From: a virus
DNA length: 22,174 nt
Strand: one strand, 5' to 3'
Virus record (IMG/VR): IMGVR_UViG_3300008459_000458
Coordinates: 1 to 22,174 of that record
In this document: positions 1-4,961 of the stretch, in pieces
Layout: each line of letters opens with the position of its first letter
Position numbering within the stretch: the stretch's first letter is position 1
Position numbers and translations under genes: made by a program
Notes under the pieces: generated by a model
What the model saw: the letters and a program-made list of their open reading frames with translations, nothing else
Database searches by the model: none
Told to the model about the DNA's origin: nothing

Positions 1-1
1 T

Positions 2-175
2 AAGAATTCAGCTGATGTATTTACTAATGATTTAACAACATTTGATTTCTTAACAGAGTATCGTAAAGGACAAACTGAATCAGTTGCTGAATATTCGGAT
101 TTATTGAATGCTGCCAATTTAGTAGATGTTAGCAACAACTTCGAAGTATTGTATTTTGAACAAACATATTTTTAA
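2..175 (+). CDS. C-terminal end of an unknown phage protein (partial)
   Basis: An open frame enters from the left edge and ends at the TAA at 173-175, giving 57 visible residues; the start lies outside the window. The visible part is acidic and polar, with a stretch reading TEYRKGQTESVAEYSDLL, and ends in FEQTYF. There is no recognisable motif, membrane segment or zinc site. It lies 13 nt upstream of a gene with a capsid-targeting-like leader and on the same strand, so it may belong to the same head or accessory block, but that is only positional. The frame itself is secure because it is open from base 2 and stops just before the next start; the function is unknown. Confidence 0.6.
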   Translation, partial: KNSADVFTNDLTTFDFLTEYRKGQTESVAEYSDLLNAANLVDVSNNFEVLYFEQTYF

Positions 176-188
176 TTGAAACTATACC

Positions 189-554
189 ATGAAAAATACA
201 TTACAAGAAAATATGCGTCGTTTTGGTACTAAGAATTTATCTGAACAAACTACGCAAAATAATTTAACTCCTGATGAATTAGCTGTATTGGGACTTTCTG
301 CCATGGCGGTAATGGCAAAAACAGATATTCAGAACACTACAACGGATGATTGGATGGCTGGTTTTGAACGAAATAAAAAAGTAGGGAAATTAGCACAAGA
401 CTTATTTAATAAAAAACAATCTGGTACTGGTACGTATGATAAAACCATATTTCAAGTAATGTTAAATGTACTGAAGGAAATGTATCCTAATCAGGCAGAT
501 GTTGATGAATTAATTAAACGAGGAACTAATCTTACTCATTTTTCAATTACATAG
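189..554 (+). CDS. Putative internal head protein with cleavable capsid-targeting leader
   Basis: A 121-residue protein of unknown family. Its first 20 residues share 16 identities with the N-terminus of the minus-strand protein at 5512-6087, including ENMRRF at 7-12 and TKNLSEQ at 14-20; the rest of the two proteins is unrelated. The LSE at residues 17-19 fits the (L/I)-X-E consensus cut by T4-type prohead proteases. T4 internal proteins carry short N-terminal targeting sequences removed this way, so a role inside the capsid is inferred. The mature part is mostly helical in appearance, with a hydrophobic patch at about 30-44 (ELAVLGLSAMAVMA). No SD is visible before the ATG. A strong terminator follows at 610-644, marking the end of this transcription unit. 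The function after processing is unknown. Confidence 0.7.
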   Translation: MKNTLQENMRRFGTKNLSEQTTQNNLTPDELAVLGLSAMAVMAKTDIQNTTTDDWMAGFERNKKVGKLAQDLFNKKQSGTGTYDKTIFQVMLNVLKEMYPNQADVDELIKRGTNLTHFSIT

Positions 555-582
555 TTAATTAATATTTAAGAAACGTCTCTAG

Positions 583-601
583 GGCCGTTATGGTTTCGGC
601 C
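583..601 (+). other. GC-rich hairpin upstream of the terminator
   Basis: GGCCG at 583-587 can pair with CGGCC at 597-601 around a 9-nt loop. An alternative pairing, ATGG (590-593) with CCAT (600-603), overlaps it. It is not followed by a T run, so it is not a terminator by itself. It lies 8 nt before the terminator hairpin, making a tandem structured 3' end in an otherwise very AT-rich genome. Confidence 0.45.
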
Positions 602-609
602 ATATTTAC

Positions 610-644
610 TCCACCTGTAGTGTCGCTACCGCAGGTGGATTTTT
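610..644 (+). terminator. Rho-independent terminator
   Basis: CCACCTG at 611-617 pairs with CAGGTGG at 632-638. An inner TAG/CTA stem (618-620 with 626-628) closes a 5-nt loop, and the T run at 640-644 follows directly. It sits between the gene ending at 554 and a predicted promoter at 653, the expected place for a terminator. Confidence 0.85.
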
Positions 645-652
645 ACTGTTTG

Positions 653-662
653 AATATTTATA
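653..662 (+). promoter_or_regulatory. Predicted late promoter, AATATTTATA
   Basis: AATATTTATA lies just after a terminator and 13 nt before the ATG at 676. It is one of nine upstream copies of ATATTTAT(A/T) in this window. The identification as a late promoter is inference from recurrence and from the reverse-complement relation to the T4 late core TATAAATA. Confidence 0.5.
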
Positions 663-675
663 CATAAAATAGTTA

Positions 676-873
676 ATGGGTTCAAAAATTAATTTTATAT
701 CTGTACACGCAGTTAATGATGCTGGTAATATCGAACAATATTTCATTAATACCGAACATGTACTACTAGTTCGTACGGAAGATGATACAATTATAATTAA
801 ATTAACTAATGGCGAAATAATTAAAATAAATAATATTCCTATACATTTATTTATGGACAAGTTTTATCGTTAA
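676..873 (+). CDS. Small unknown protein, probable beta fold
   Basis: A 65-residue protein. Its middle (ISVHAVNDAGNIEQYFINTEHVLLVRTEDDTIII) alternates hydrophobic and polar residues as beta strands do, followed by LTNGEIIKINNI, a pattern seen in small strand-rich proteins such as FlbD-like or LytTR-like modules. That resemblance is only in pattern and I do not assign a family. It is the first gene after a terminator (610-644) and a predicted late promoter (653-662), so it probably starts a new transcription unit. A long frame on the opposite strand here is a shadow that crosses the terminator. The ATG at 676 is the only reasonable start. Confidence 0.6.
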   Translation: MGSKINFISVHAVNDAGNIEQYFINTEHVLLVRTEDDTIIIKLTNGEIIKINNIPIHLFMDKFYR

Positions 874-886
874 TTTTAAAAAAACG

Positions 887-895
887 ATATTTATA
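887..895 (+). promoter_or_regulatory. Predicted late promoter, ATATTTATA
   Basis: ATATTTATA in the 52-nt gap between the genes ending at 873 and starting at 926, 30 nt before the start. It is one of nine upstream copies of the motif and suggests the histone-like gene has its own late promoter. Confidence 0.5.
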
Positions 896-925
896 TTAAA
901 TTTAATAACAAAAAAGGTTTACATT

Positions 926-1117
926 ATGACATCACAAGAAATCTACGAAACAATCGAAGCTCAATGGTTATCATTCAAAGAAAATCATGATAGATTCACA
1001 ACAAAAAAAGTTAAGAAAGCTGGCGTATTAGCTAGAAAATCAATTAATGAAATTAAAAAGTTAGCTACTAAATATAGATCAACTCAGTTAGCAGAATCTA
1101 AAGAAATAACTAAATAA
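926..1117 (+). CDS. Histone H1-like (Hc1-type) basic protein
   Basis: A 63-residue, lysine-rich protein with two predicted helices. The core KKAGVLARKSINEIKKLATKYR (about 30-51, split here for clarity as KKAGVLARKS and INEIKKLATKYR) follows the pattern of the small histone H1-like proteins of Bacteroidota, which have an AGxRxRK-type turn followed by a (L/I)xxLKKLAxxxR helix. Known members are annotated as DNA-binding nucleoid proteins. In a phage, roles in packaging DNA or altering the host nucleoid are both possible, and the sequence does not decide. An AAGG lies 8-11 nt before the ATG, and a predicted late promoter (887-895) precedes it. Late expression next to two leader-bearing proteins fits an internal, DNA-associated virion component, but this is inference. 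Confidence 0.6.
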   Translation: MTSQEIYETIEAQWLSFKENHDRFTTKKVKKAGVLARKSINEIKKLATKYRSTQLAESKEITK

Positions 1118-1128
1118 TTTTAAATACA

Positions 1129-1932
1129 ATGAAAAAATCAGTAGAATATATTATTCGAGAAACTATTAAAGAAATCCTATCAGAGGCACCAGCAAAACCA
1201 GAATTTGACAATGCACCGGCTGCCGCAAAGGATTCTCCATTTACGCCTGCGGAAGAAAAATTTATTTCTAAGTTTGATGCGAATGGTACTAGGCATCTTG
1301 GAATAATATATTCTCCTACTGATATTGGTATTCGCGAATTTATTACCAGAAGTGGTAAAGATTTAAATTTAACGCCAGAAATATTATTAAGAATGCTCCG
1401 AGATGGATACATAAAAATAGTTCCATATACCGGCTACGGCAGAAATACTGACTATACATTAGAACTTCAGTTATCATTAGATGATATTAAAGGAATGGGT
1501 AGCGAAGAACAAAAAGAAAAAGAAGAAAAAGAAGCACCATCTGGAGCATCAATTGAAACACCAGAATTACCCGCACCAGGTCCAGAGAATGCCGGAGTCA
1601 TGAAATATGGAGATTTATTACATGAATCTGCAAAAATCATGAATAATCTTATCACTGAGAAAAAATCCACAAAAAAAGATACCGAAGTTAAAGTTTATCA
1701 TAAACAAGCTAGGGTATTAGATCGACTTCCCAAAGGTTATGTTACAGATTTAGAAAGAATTATCAGTATTTTAAATAAAAAAACTAAATCTAAATATGAA
1801 AAAGAAAGATTGGTTGCTGATTTACTAGATAATTTAGCATTAAACTTTGATTTAAATGCAGATCAAATTAGAAAATCATATGAATTTCATAAAAATCAAA
1901 AAAGATTAAAGAAATTCTTAGACTCTAAATAA
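1129..1932 (+). CDS. Putative virion protein with LSE leader
   Basis: A 267-residue protein of unknown family. The N-terminus reads MKKSVEYIIRETIKEILSE followed by Ala-Pro-rich sequence. This is an amphipathic helix ending in LSE at residues 17-19, the same position as the LSE in the two ENMRRF leaders (genes at 189 and 5512), although the helix sequence differs. A prohead-protease cut after Glu19 is therefore plausible. Residues about 22-42 are Pro/Ala-rich. A folded segment follows (about 42-120, with NLTPEILLRMLRDGYIKIVPY), then a Lys/Glu/Pro linker (about 124-155). The C-terminal helical domain ends in a basic helix (YEFHKNQKRLKKFLDSK). The layout suggests a flexible multi-domain structural or internal protein. 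It starts 11 nt after the histone-like gene and is probably co-transcribed with it. Confidence 0.65.
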   Translation: MKKSVEYIIRETIKEILSEAPAKPEFDNAPAAAKDSPFTPAEEKFISKFDANGTRHLGIIYSPTDIGIREFITRSGKDLNLTPEILLRMLRDGYIKIVPYTGYGRNTDYTLELQLSLDDIKGMGSEEQKEKEEKEAPSGASIETPELPAPGPENAGVMKYGDLLHESAKIMNNLITEKKSTKKDTEVKVYHKQARVLDRLPKGYVTDLERIISILNKKTKSKYEKERLVADLLDNLALNFDLNADQIRKSYEFHKNQKRLKKFLDSK

Positions 1933-1966
1933 TTTGGATTTAATAAAATTATTTCCTATTATTATA
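1933..1966 (+). promoter_or_regulatory. Candidate promoter of a second class (TTTGGATTTAATA)
   Basis: TTTGGATTTAATA at 1933-1945 recurs nearly intact before the genes at 4962 and 6167. About 19 nt after TTTGG comes an AT-rich TATTATTATA (1957-1966), a possible -10-like box. TTTG is the usual -33 element of Bacteroidota promoters, but the typical TAnnTTTG at -7 is missing. Tentative. Confidence 0.3.
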
Positions 1967-1996
1967 AAGTAGTTATAAACCTCAAATTTTAAAAAA

Positions 1997-2206
1997 ATGT
2001 CTTATTACACCGCAAAAGTGCAGTTGACTGTGGTGGTTGATACACCAAAAGGTCAGCGAGAAAAAAGAGTTACAGAAACTTACTTAGTAGAAGCACTATC
2101 AGTTACCGAAGCAGAAGCAAAGGTAGTCAAAGATTTTGCTGGATCTACGTTTGATTTCGAAGTTAAGTCAGTTAATACAAGTAAAATCATTAAAATTATA
2201 GAATAA
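1997..2206 (+). CDS. DUF4494-like small protein
   Basis: A 69-residue protein. It has an N-terminal strand pair (YYTAKVQLTVVVDTPKGQ) followed by a conserved-looking core, VTETYLVEALSVTEAEAKV at about 25-43, and a C-terminal segment ending in KIIKIIE. The "YLVxAxSxTEAEAxV" signature is what I recognise as DUF4494, a family found mainly in Bacteroidota and their phages with no established function. Its presence supports a Bacteroidota host. The stop overlaps the next start as TAATG at 2204-2208, so the two are probably translationally coupled. No SD is visible; an A-rich stretch precedes the ATG. The family call is from memory of the pattern. Confidence 0.6.
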   Translation: MSYYTAKVQLTVVVDTPKGQREKRVTETYLVEALSVTEAEAKVVKDFAGSTFDFEVKSVNTSKIIKIIE

Positions 2207-2481
2207 TGGGTTACAAAGCAGGCGAAACAGTTATAGTTACCCAAGAGGGTACTAATCGTGTAGGAGTTGTCTTAGATAAATTCCAAGTACACAAAAAAAC
2301 CATGTATGATGTGTTGTTAGAAAACAGAAGTGGCGTATCGATGCTTACTACTTCTGCAAATAACAAAACATATATCAACAAGCAATTAACTAAACTGTTA
2401 TGTGAATCAAATAAAATACAAACTACGATTCCATATTATGATTTATTAGTTGCAGATTTATTACCTGATACAAAATCTTAA
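2206..2481 (+). CDS. Unknown 91-aa protein with SH3/KOW-like N-terminus
   Basis: A 91-residue protein of unknown function. Residues 4-40 (KAGETVIVTQEGTNRVGVV, then a second strand pair MYDVLLENRSG) have the G-D/E-x-V...G-x-V pattern of small SH3- or KOW-like barrels, similar in style to the N-terminus of the protein at 4201-4848. The C-terminal third (LLCESNKIQTTIPYYDLLVADLLPDTKS) looks helical. It overlaps the DUF4494-like gene by one base and is followed 5 nt later by a methyltransferase gene, so the three probably form one operon. The start is fixed by the TAATG overlap. No membrane segment or catalytic motif is visible. Confidence 0.6.
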   Translation: MGYKAGETVIVTQEGTNRVGVVLDKFQVHKKTMYDVLLENRSGVSMLTTSANNKTYINKQLTKLLCESNKIQTTIPYYDLLVADLLPDTKS

Positions 2482-2486
2482 TAGTT

Positions 2487-3143
2487 ATGTCAATTTTCGA
2501 AGGATTACAAGAGCGTATACAAGATTTGTTTGGTACCAAAAAAGAAAATAAATTTGATACATTAGATCCGCAAACCGATTCAGATTATTTATTAAATAGT
2601 CCAATTCCAGTTGGATATGATTCCATACAACAACAGAGATTTATCTATCAAAATTTAATATCTGGATTTGATCCTATAAATAATAGTTTATATGAAGTAG
2701 GCTGCGGGCGAGGAGATCTGTATAAATTTATAAAAGATTTATACGGAGTTGAAAATTTTGAATACGATGGAATTGATTTCAATCCGGTTATGTCTGATTT
2801 AGCAAAACAAAAATATGATTTAGATATAACAAATGGAATGTATGAAACTACACCGATTCCAAAATTTGATTGGGTTGTAGCATCCGGTCTATTTAGTAAT
2901 AAAACTAAACAGACAGATGATGAACAAGTTAGTTATATTTTGGATATGATTAACCGTATGTATGAATCGGCAAATAAAGCTGTTGCATTCAATCTATTAT
3001 GTCCATTAGCCGGATCAGTATCAGAAGGGTTCTTTTATGTATCGCCTGGACAAATCATTAATACATTAATACAAAAATATCGATTTGTTAATATTAAACA
3101 TGATTACATCGATAACATTTATACAGTAACAATTTTAAAATAA
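2487..3143 (+). CDS. Class I SAM-dependent methyltransferase
   Basis: A 218-residue protein with a Rossmann-type methyltransferase core. Motif I is EVGCGRGD at residues 70-77 (SAM-binding glycine-rich loop). Motif II is the acidic GID at 95-97, likely to bind the ribose. A motif IV-like segment, FDWVVASGLFS, follows at about 125-135. The first 50 residues form a helical N-terminal extension. There is no DPPY/NPPY-type motif, so a DNA adenine or cytosine-N4 methylase is not indicated, and the substrate cannot be read from sequence. The late strand segment (YRFVNIKHDYIDNIYTVTILK) closes the sheet as in other family members. Cyanophages and other T4-like phages carry similar stand-alone methyltransferases of unknown target. 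It sits in an operon with the DUF4494-like and SH3-like genes. Confidence 0.8.
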   Translation: MSIFEGLQERIQDLFGTKKENKFDTLDPQTDSDYLLNSPIPVGYDSIQQQRFIYQNLISGFDPINNSLYEVGCGRGDLYKFIKDLYGVENFEYDGIDFNPVMSDLAKQKYDLDITNGMYETTPIPKFDWVVASGLFSNKTKQTDDEQVSYILDMINRMYESANKAVAFNLLCPLAGSVSEGFFYVSPGQIINTLIQKYRFVNIKHDYIDNIYTVTILK

Positions 3144-3151
3144 AACAAAAA

Positions 3152-3544
3152 ATGAAAAGTAGCATTAATCATCCCGAAGCAATACAAGACAAGTTTGTAG
3201 AGCGCTATGGAAAAACATGGGCAAACATGGATTTTGTGTTTGACATTGAAATTTCTGAAAATAAATTTAGAGAAGATCCAATGAACACAGAAGTTGGTCA
3301 TTTAATATTGGAAAATCAACGTATTAAAATGCGTTATAAAGATTTAATTTCATATTCTAGAATCATGGAAGAAACTGCAAGTGAAGTATATTCTAGTTTA
3401 CTATCAAAAGAAGATACAGTGCCAGTAGAAGTTAAAGGAAATGCGTTTTCTTTAAGAAAACACGAAATAGGAAAATTGGCAGATACTTTAACTGATGCAA
3501 CTAATGCTACCATGAAGGGATATGAACTAGGTTTATATTTATAA
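3152..3544 (+). CDS. Unknown 130-aa protein
   Basis: A soluble, mainly helical protein with no family I recognise. It contains a charged N-terminal half (FVERYGKTWANMDFVFDIE) and a long central helix (ILENQRIKMRYKDLISYSRIMEETASEVYSSLL, about 51-83). The C-terminal part (HEIGKLADTLTDATNATMKGYELGLYL) is rich in Ala and Thr. It begins 8 nt after the methyltransferase gene, on the same strand, and its last codons overlap a predicted late promoter for the next gene (3535-3543). There is no signal peptide, membrane segment or metal-binding motif. An A-rich sequence rather than an SD precedes the start. Confidence 0.6.
   Translation: MKSSINHPEAIQDKFVERYGKTWANMDFVFDIEISENKFREDPMNTEVGHLILENQRIKMRYKDLISYSRIMEETASEVYSSLLSKEDTVPVEVKGNAFSLRKHEIGKLADTLTDATNATMKGYELGLYL
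3535..3543 (+). promoter_or_regulatory. Predicted late promoter, ATATTTATA, inside the end of the upstream gene
   Basis: ATATTTATA covers the final codons and part of the stop of the gene ending at 3544. It lies 21 nt before the start at 3565, within the spacing range of the other copies. Because it falls in coding sequence it is a weaker case than the intergenic copies. Confidence 0.4.
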
Positions 3545-3550
3545 TAAAAT

Positions 3551-3558
3551 AAAGGAGG
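3551..3558 (+). promoter_or_regulatory. Strong Shine-Dalgarno site AAAGGAGG
   Basis: AAAGGAGG ends 6 nt before the ATG at 3565. It is the only full-length SD I see in the window; other genes have A-rich leaders or at most AAGG/AAGGA. It fixes the start of the small gene downstream. Confidence 0.75.
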
Positions 3559-3564
3559 CCTATT

Positions 3565-3726
3565 ATGAATACATATGTTTACTTTTATAAAAGCGATTCA
3601 ACAAAAGAACCTATAGGCCGAGTAATTGCATATACTATTAATGAAGCGGTTCAAAAAATTGTTGTTATAAAAAAATTAAGTGAGGAGTCAATTGAAAAAC
3701 TATTAGTAATAAAAAAACTGGACTAA
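3565..3726 (+). CDS. Small unknown 53-aa protein with strong ribosome-binding site
   Basis: A 53-residue protein too short for most gene finders, supported by the AAAGGAGG site 6 nt upstream and by its clean fit between neighbours. It starts MNTYVYFYKSDSTKEPIG, continues with a helix (YTINEAVQKIVVIKKLSEES), and ends in a near-repeat of the same strand (KLLVIKKLD). IVVIKKL at about 32-38 and LLVIKKL at 46-52 look like a short internal duplication. No domain is recognised. The stop is followed 1 nt later by the next ATG (3728), so the two are likely coupled. The predicted late promoter at 3535-3543 and the strong SD suggest high late expression. Confidence 0.7.
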   Translation: MNTYVYFYKSDSTKEPIGRVIAYTINEAVQKIVVIKKLSEESIEKLLVIKKLD

Positions 3727-3727
3727 C

Positions 3728-4195
3728 ATGAAACCACTGTACAATAACGTAAACATTAGTAATGATGAAATCTATTACTATTTGGAATTAAGCGACGCGC
3801 AGAAAATACATTACTTGTTTCAATTATTTGACAGAGAACAGAAAAAATTAACATCAAAAAATTTAGATTTATCTGGATTTTTTAATTCGTTAAATGGTAG
3901 TTTAGATGCTAATACCGATCCAGATTTTAATCGTGATGCTGAAGAGAATCAACAGCTAGATCCAAATTTGGAAAATCATCCTGGTCGTGTAGACATTTTA
4001 ATTGATAATAATAATTTAATGATTGAGTCGAATAGTTTAAAAGCTATTCGACATATCATTTATAGATTTATTGAATCTGGATATATACTTCGAAGAGATT
4101 TACAATTAGAAAAATTATTTAAACGAGATAAAGTTACTAAATATCTTCGAATCTTTTCTATAGTTGATCAAACCAATCAAATTTGTATAAATTAA
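3728..4195 (+). CDS. Unknown 155-aa protein
   Basis: A protein with two predicted helical parts separated by an acidic, Asn/Asp-rich linker. The first part (EIYYYLELSDAQKIHYLFQLFDREQKKL, about 14-41) contains many aromatic residues. The linker (about 55-85, DANTDPDFNRDAEENQQLDPN) is probably flexible. The C-terminal part (LKAIRHIIYRFIESGYILRRDLQLEKLFKRDKV, about 103-135) is basic and could contact nucleic acid or another protein, but no helix-turn-helix or enzyme motif is clear. It starts 1 nt after the stop of the 53-aa gene. The next gene's likely ATG lies 5 nt after its stop. Confidence 0.6.
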   Translation: MKPLYNNVNISNDEIYYYLELSDAQKIHYLFQLFDREQKKLTSKNLDLSGFFNSLNGSLDANTDPDFNRDAEENQQLDPNLENHPGRVDILIDNNNLMIESNSLKAIRHIIYRFIESGYILRRDLQLEKLFKRDKVTKYLRIFSIVDQTNQICIN

Positions 4196-4200
4196 TTTTT

Positions 4201-4848
4201 ATGAGTACAAAAAATATTCCAGAGAACATCTTTAAAAAATTTAACAAAGTTCTGTTTAAAACAGGAGATGCTGTTTGTTTTACATGGTTTGGAGAACGTT
4301 GTTATGGATATGTAGTTCGATCTAAAAGAAATACATGGGGTGTACAATATACCGTTGAAATGGATGGTATAAAGTATCCATGTGGTATACAAATAGATGG
4401 ATATAAAACTAAGTATGCAACGGGTTGTGTATTATACGACGACACACAAAATACAGATACAGAAGAATTAAAGCGTAAAGCATCAATTAAACCAGAAATA
4501 TATAATTCAATTACCGTTAAAAGAACTACGTATGAGCAATCAGGATCCGACCAACCTAGACAAGTTTCTACAAACAACAGAAGGAAAAAAACTAAAAGCA
4601 CAGACGATGATAGATTACGCGGAACGGATGTTGATACCGTTGATTCAAAAACTACATCAGACACCGCCATCGGAGTTTCCGGAACAATTGATACTGGGAC
4701 TAGCAATACACGAATGCGTCGACGCAATAGTAAAGAACCAAGCAATACTAAACCAAAAAAAGAAGTCAAGAAAAAAGAAAATAAAGATTTAGAAGATGCT
4801 ATAAAGAAGCAAAAGGCATTTTTAAGTGGATTTGTTAAAAAAGAATAA
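4201..4848 (+). CDS. Protein with SH3/KOW-like N-terminal domain and disordered basic tail
   Basis: A 215-residue protein, taking the ATG at 4201 (MSTKNIPENIF) as the start. An in-frame ATG at 4183 would add six residues but would overlap the previous gene's end. Residues about 17-80 form a strand-rich domain with pattern KTGDAVCFTWFG...GYVVRSKRNTWGVQYTVEM, similar in style to SH3/KOW modules and to the protein at 2206-2481. From about residue 95 the sequence is low-complexity, rich in Thr, Ser, Asp, Lys and Arg, and ends in a charged helix (DLEDAIKKQKAFLSGFVKKE). The low-complexity tail coincides exactly with a second open frame (4532-4792) on the same strand. A terminator follows directly at 4851-4875. 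The function is unknown. Confidence 0.6.
   Translation: MSTKNIPENIFKKFNKVLFKTGDAVCFTWFGERCYGYVVRSKRNTWGVQYTVEMDGIKYPCGIQIDGYKTKYATGCVLYDDTQNTDTEELKRKASIKPEIYNSITVKRTTYEQSGSDQPRQVSTNNRRKKTKSTDDDRLRGTDVDTVDSKTTSDTAIGVSGTIDTGTSNTRMRRRNSKEPSNTKPKKEVKKKENKDLEDAIKKQKAFLSGFVKKE
4532..4792 (+). CDS. Candidate overprinted 86-aa helical protein nested in the 4201-4848 gene
   Basis: An ORF of 86 residues in the +1 frame relative to its host gene. Unlike random shadow frames it reads like a compact helical protein. KFLQTTEGKKLKAQTMIDYA and ERMLIPLIQKL at about 11-41 are followed by PPSEFPEQLILGLAIHECVD and AIVKNQAIL, then a basic tail (KKKSRKKKIKI). The host frame is low-complexity over the same bases, and this stretch uses more C and G at third positions than its surroundings (gcc, atc, tcc, gac, cgc), as expected if two frames are constrained. 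No SD precedes the ATG. Coding status is uncertain; if real, this is a gene-within-a-gene, with the host's tail the more permissive frame. Confidence 0.4.
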   Translation: MSNQDPTNLDKFLQTTEGKKLKAQTMIDYAERMLIPLIQKLHQTPPSEFPEQLILGLAIHECVDAIVKNQAILNQKKKSRKKKIKI

Positions 4849-4850
4849 TT

Positions 4851-4875
4851 AGGAGCCAATAAGGCTCCTTTTTTT
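4851..4875 (+). terminator. Rho-independent terminator
   Basis: AGGAGCC at 4851-4857 pairs perfectly with GGCTCCT at 4863-4869 around a 5-nt AATAA loop, followed by a T run through 4875. It lies 3 nt after the stop of the gene at 4201-4848 and ends the left transcription block. Confidence 0.9.
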
Positions 4876-4898
4876 ATGTAAAAAAGTTAATATTTTGG

Positions 4899-4931
4899 TT
4901 GGATATTTAATAAGTATTTTATATTATATTA
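4899..4931 (+). promoter_or_regulatory. Candidate promoter of a second class (TTGGATATTTAATA)
   Basis: TTGGATATTTAATA at 4899-4912 resembles the sequences at 1933 and 6119. An AT-rich ATATTATATTA follows at 4921-4931, 18 nt after TTGG, and the CAP-domain gene starts 30 nt further on. It lies just downstream of a terminator, so some promoter is needed here. Tentative. Confidence 0.35.
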
Positions 4932-4961
4932 ATGTAATTAACCACTTAACAATTATCGATT

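Noticed and set aside
606-860. Minus-strand frame of 84 residues
   Set aside because: It is antisense to the small gene at 676-873 and crosses the terminator hairpin; no start signal supports it.
4183-4200. Upstream in-frame ATG adding six residues (MYKLIF) to the 4201-4848 gene
   Set aside because: It would overlap the previous gene by 13 nt with no ribosome-binding advantage; the ATG at 4201 just after the preceding stop fits the spacing of neighbouring genes better.
4302-4859. Long minus-strand frame of 185 residues
   Set aside because: It is antisense to the 4201-4848 gene, reads through the terminator stem, is rich in Leu/Phe/Ser/Val as antisense frames of Lys/Asp/Thr-rich genes usually are, and has no plausible promoter or start signal.
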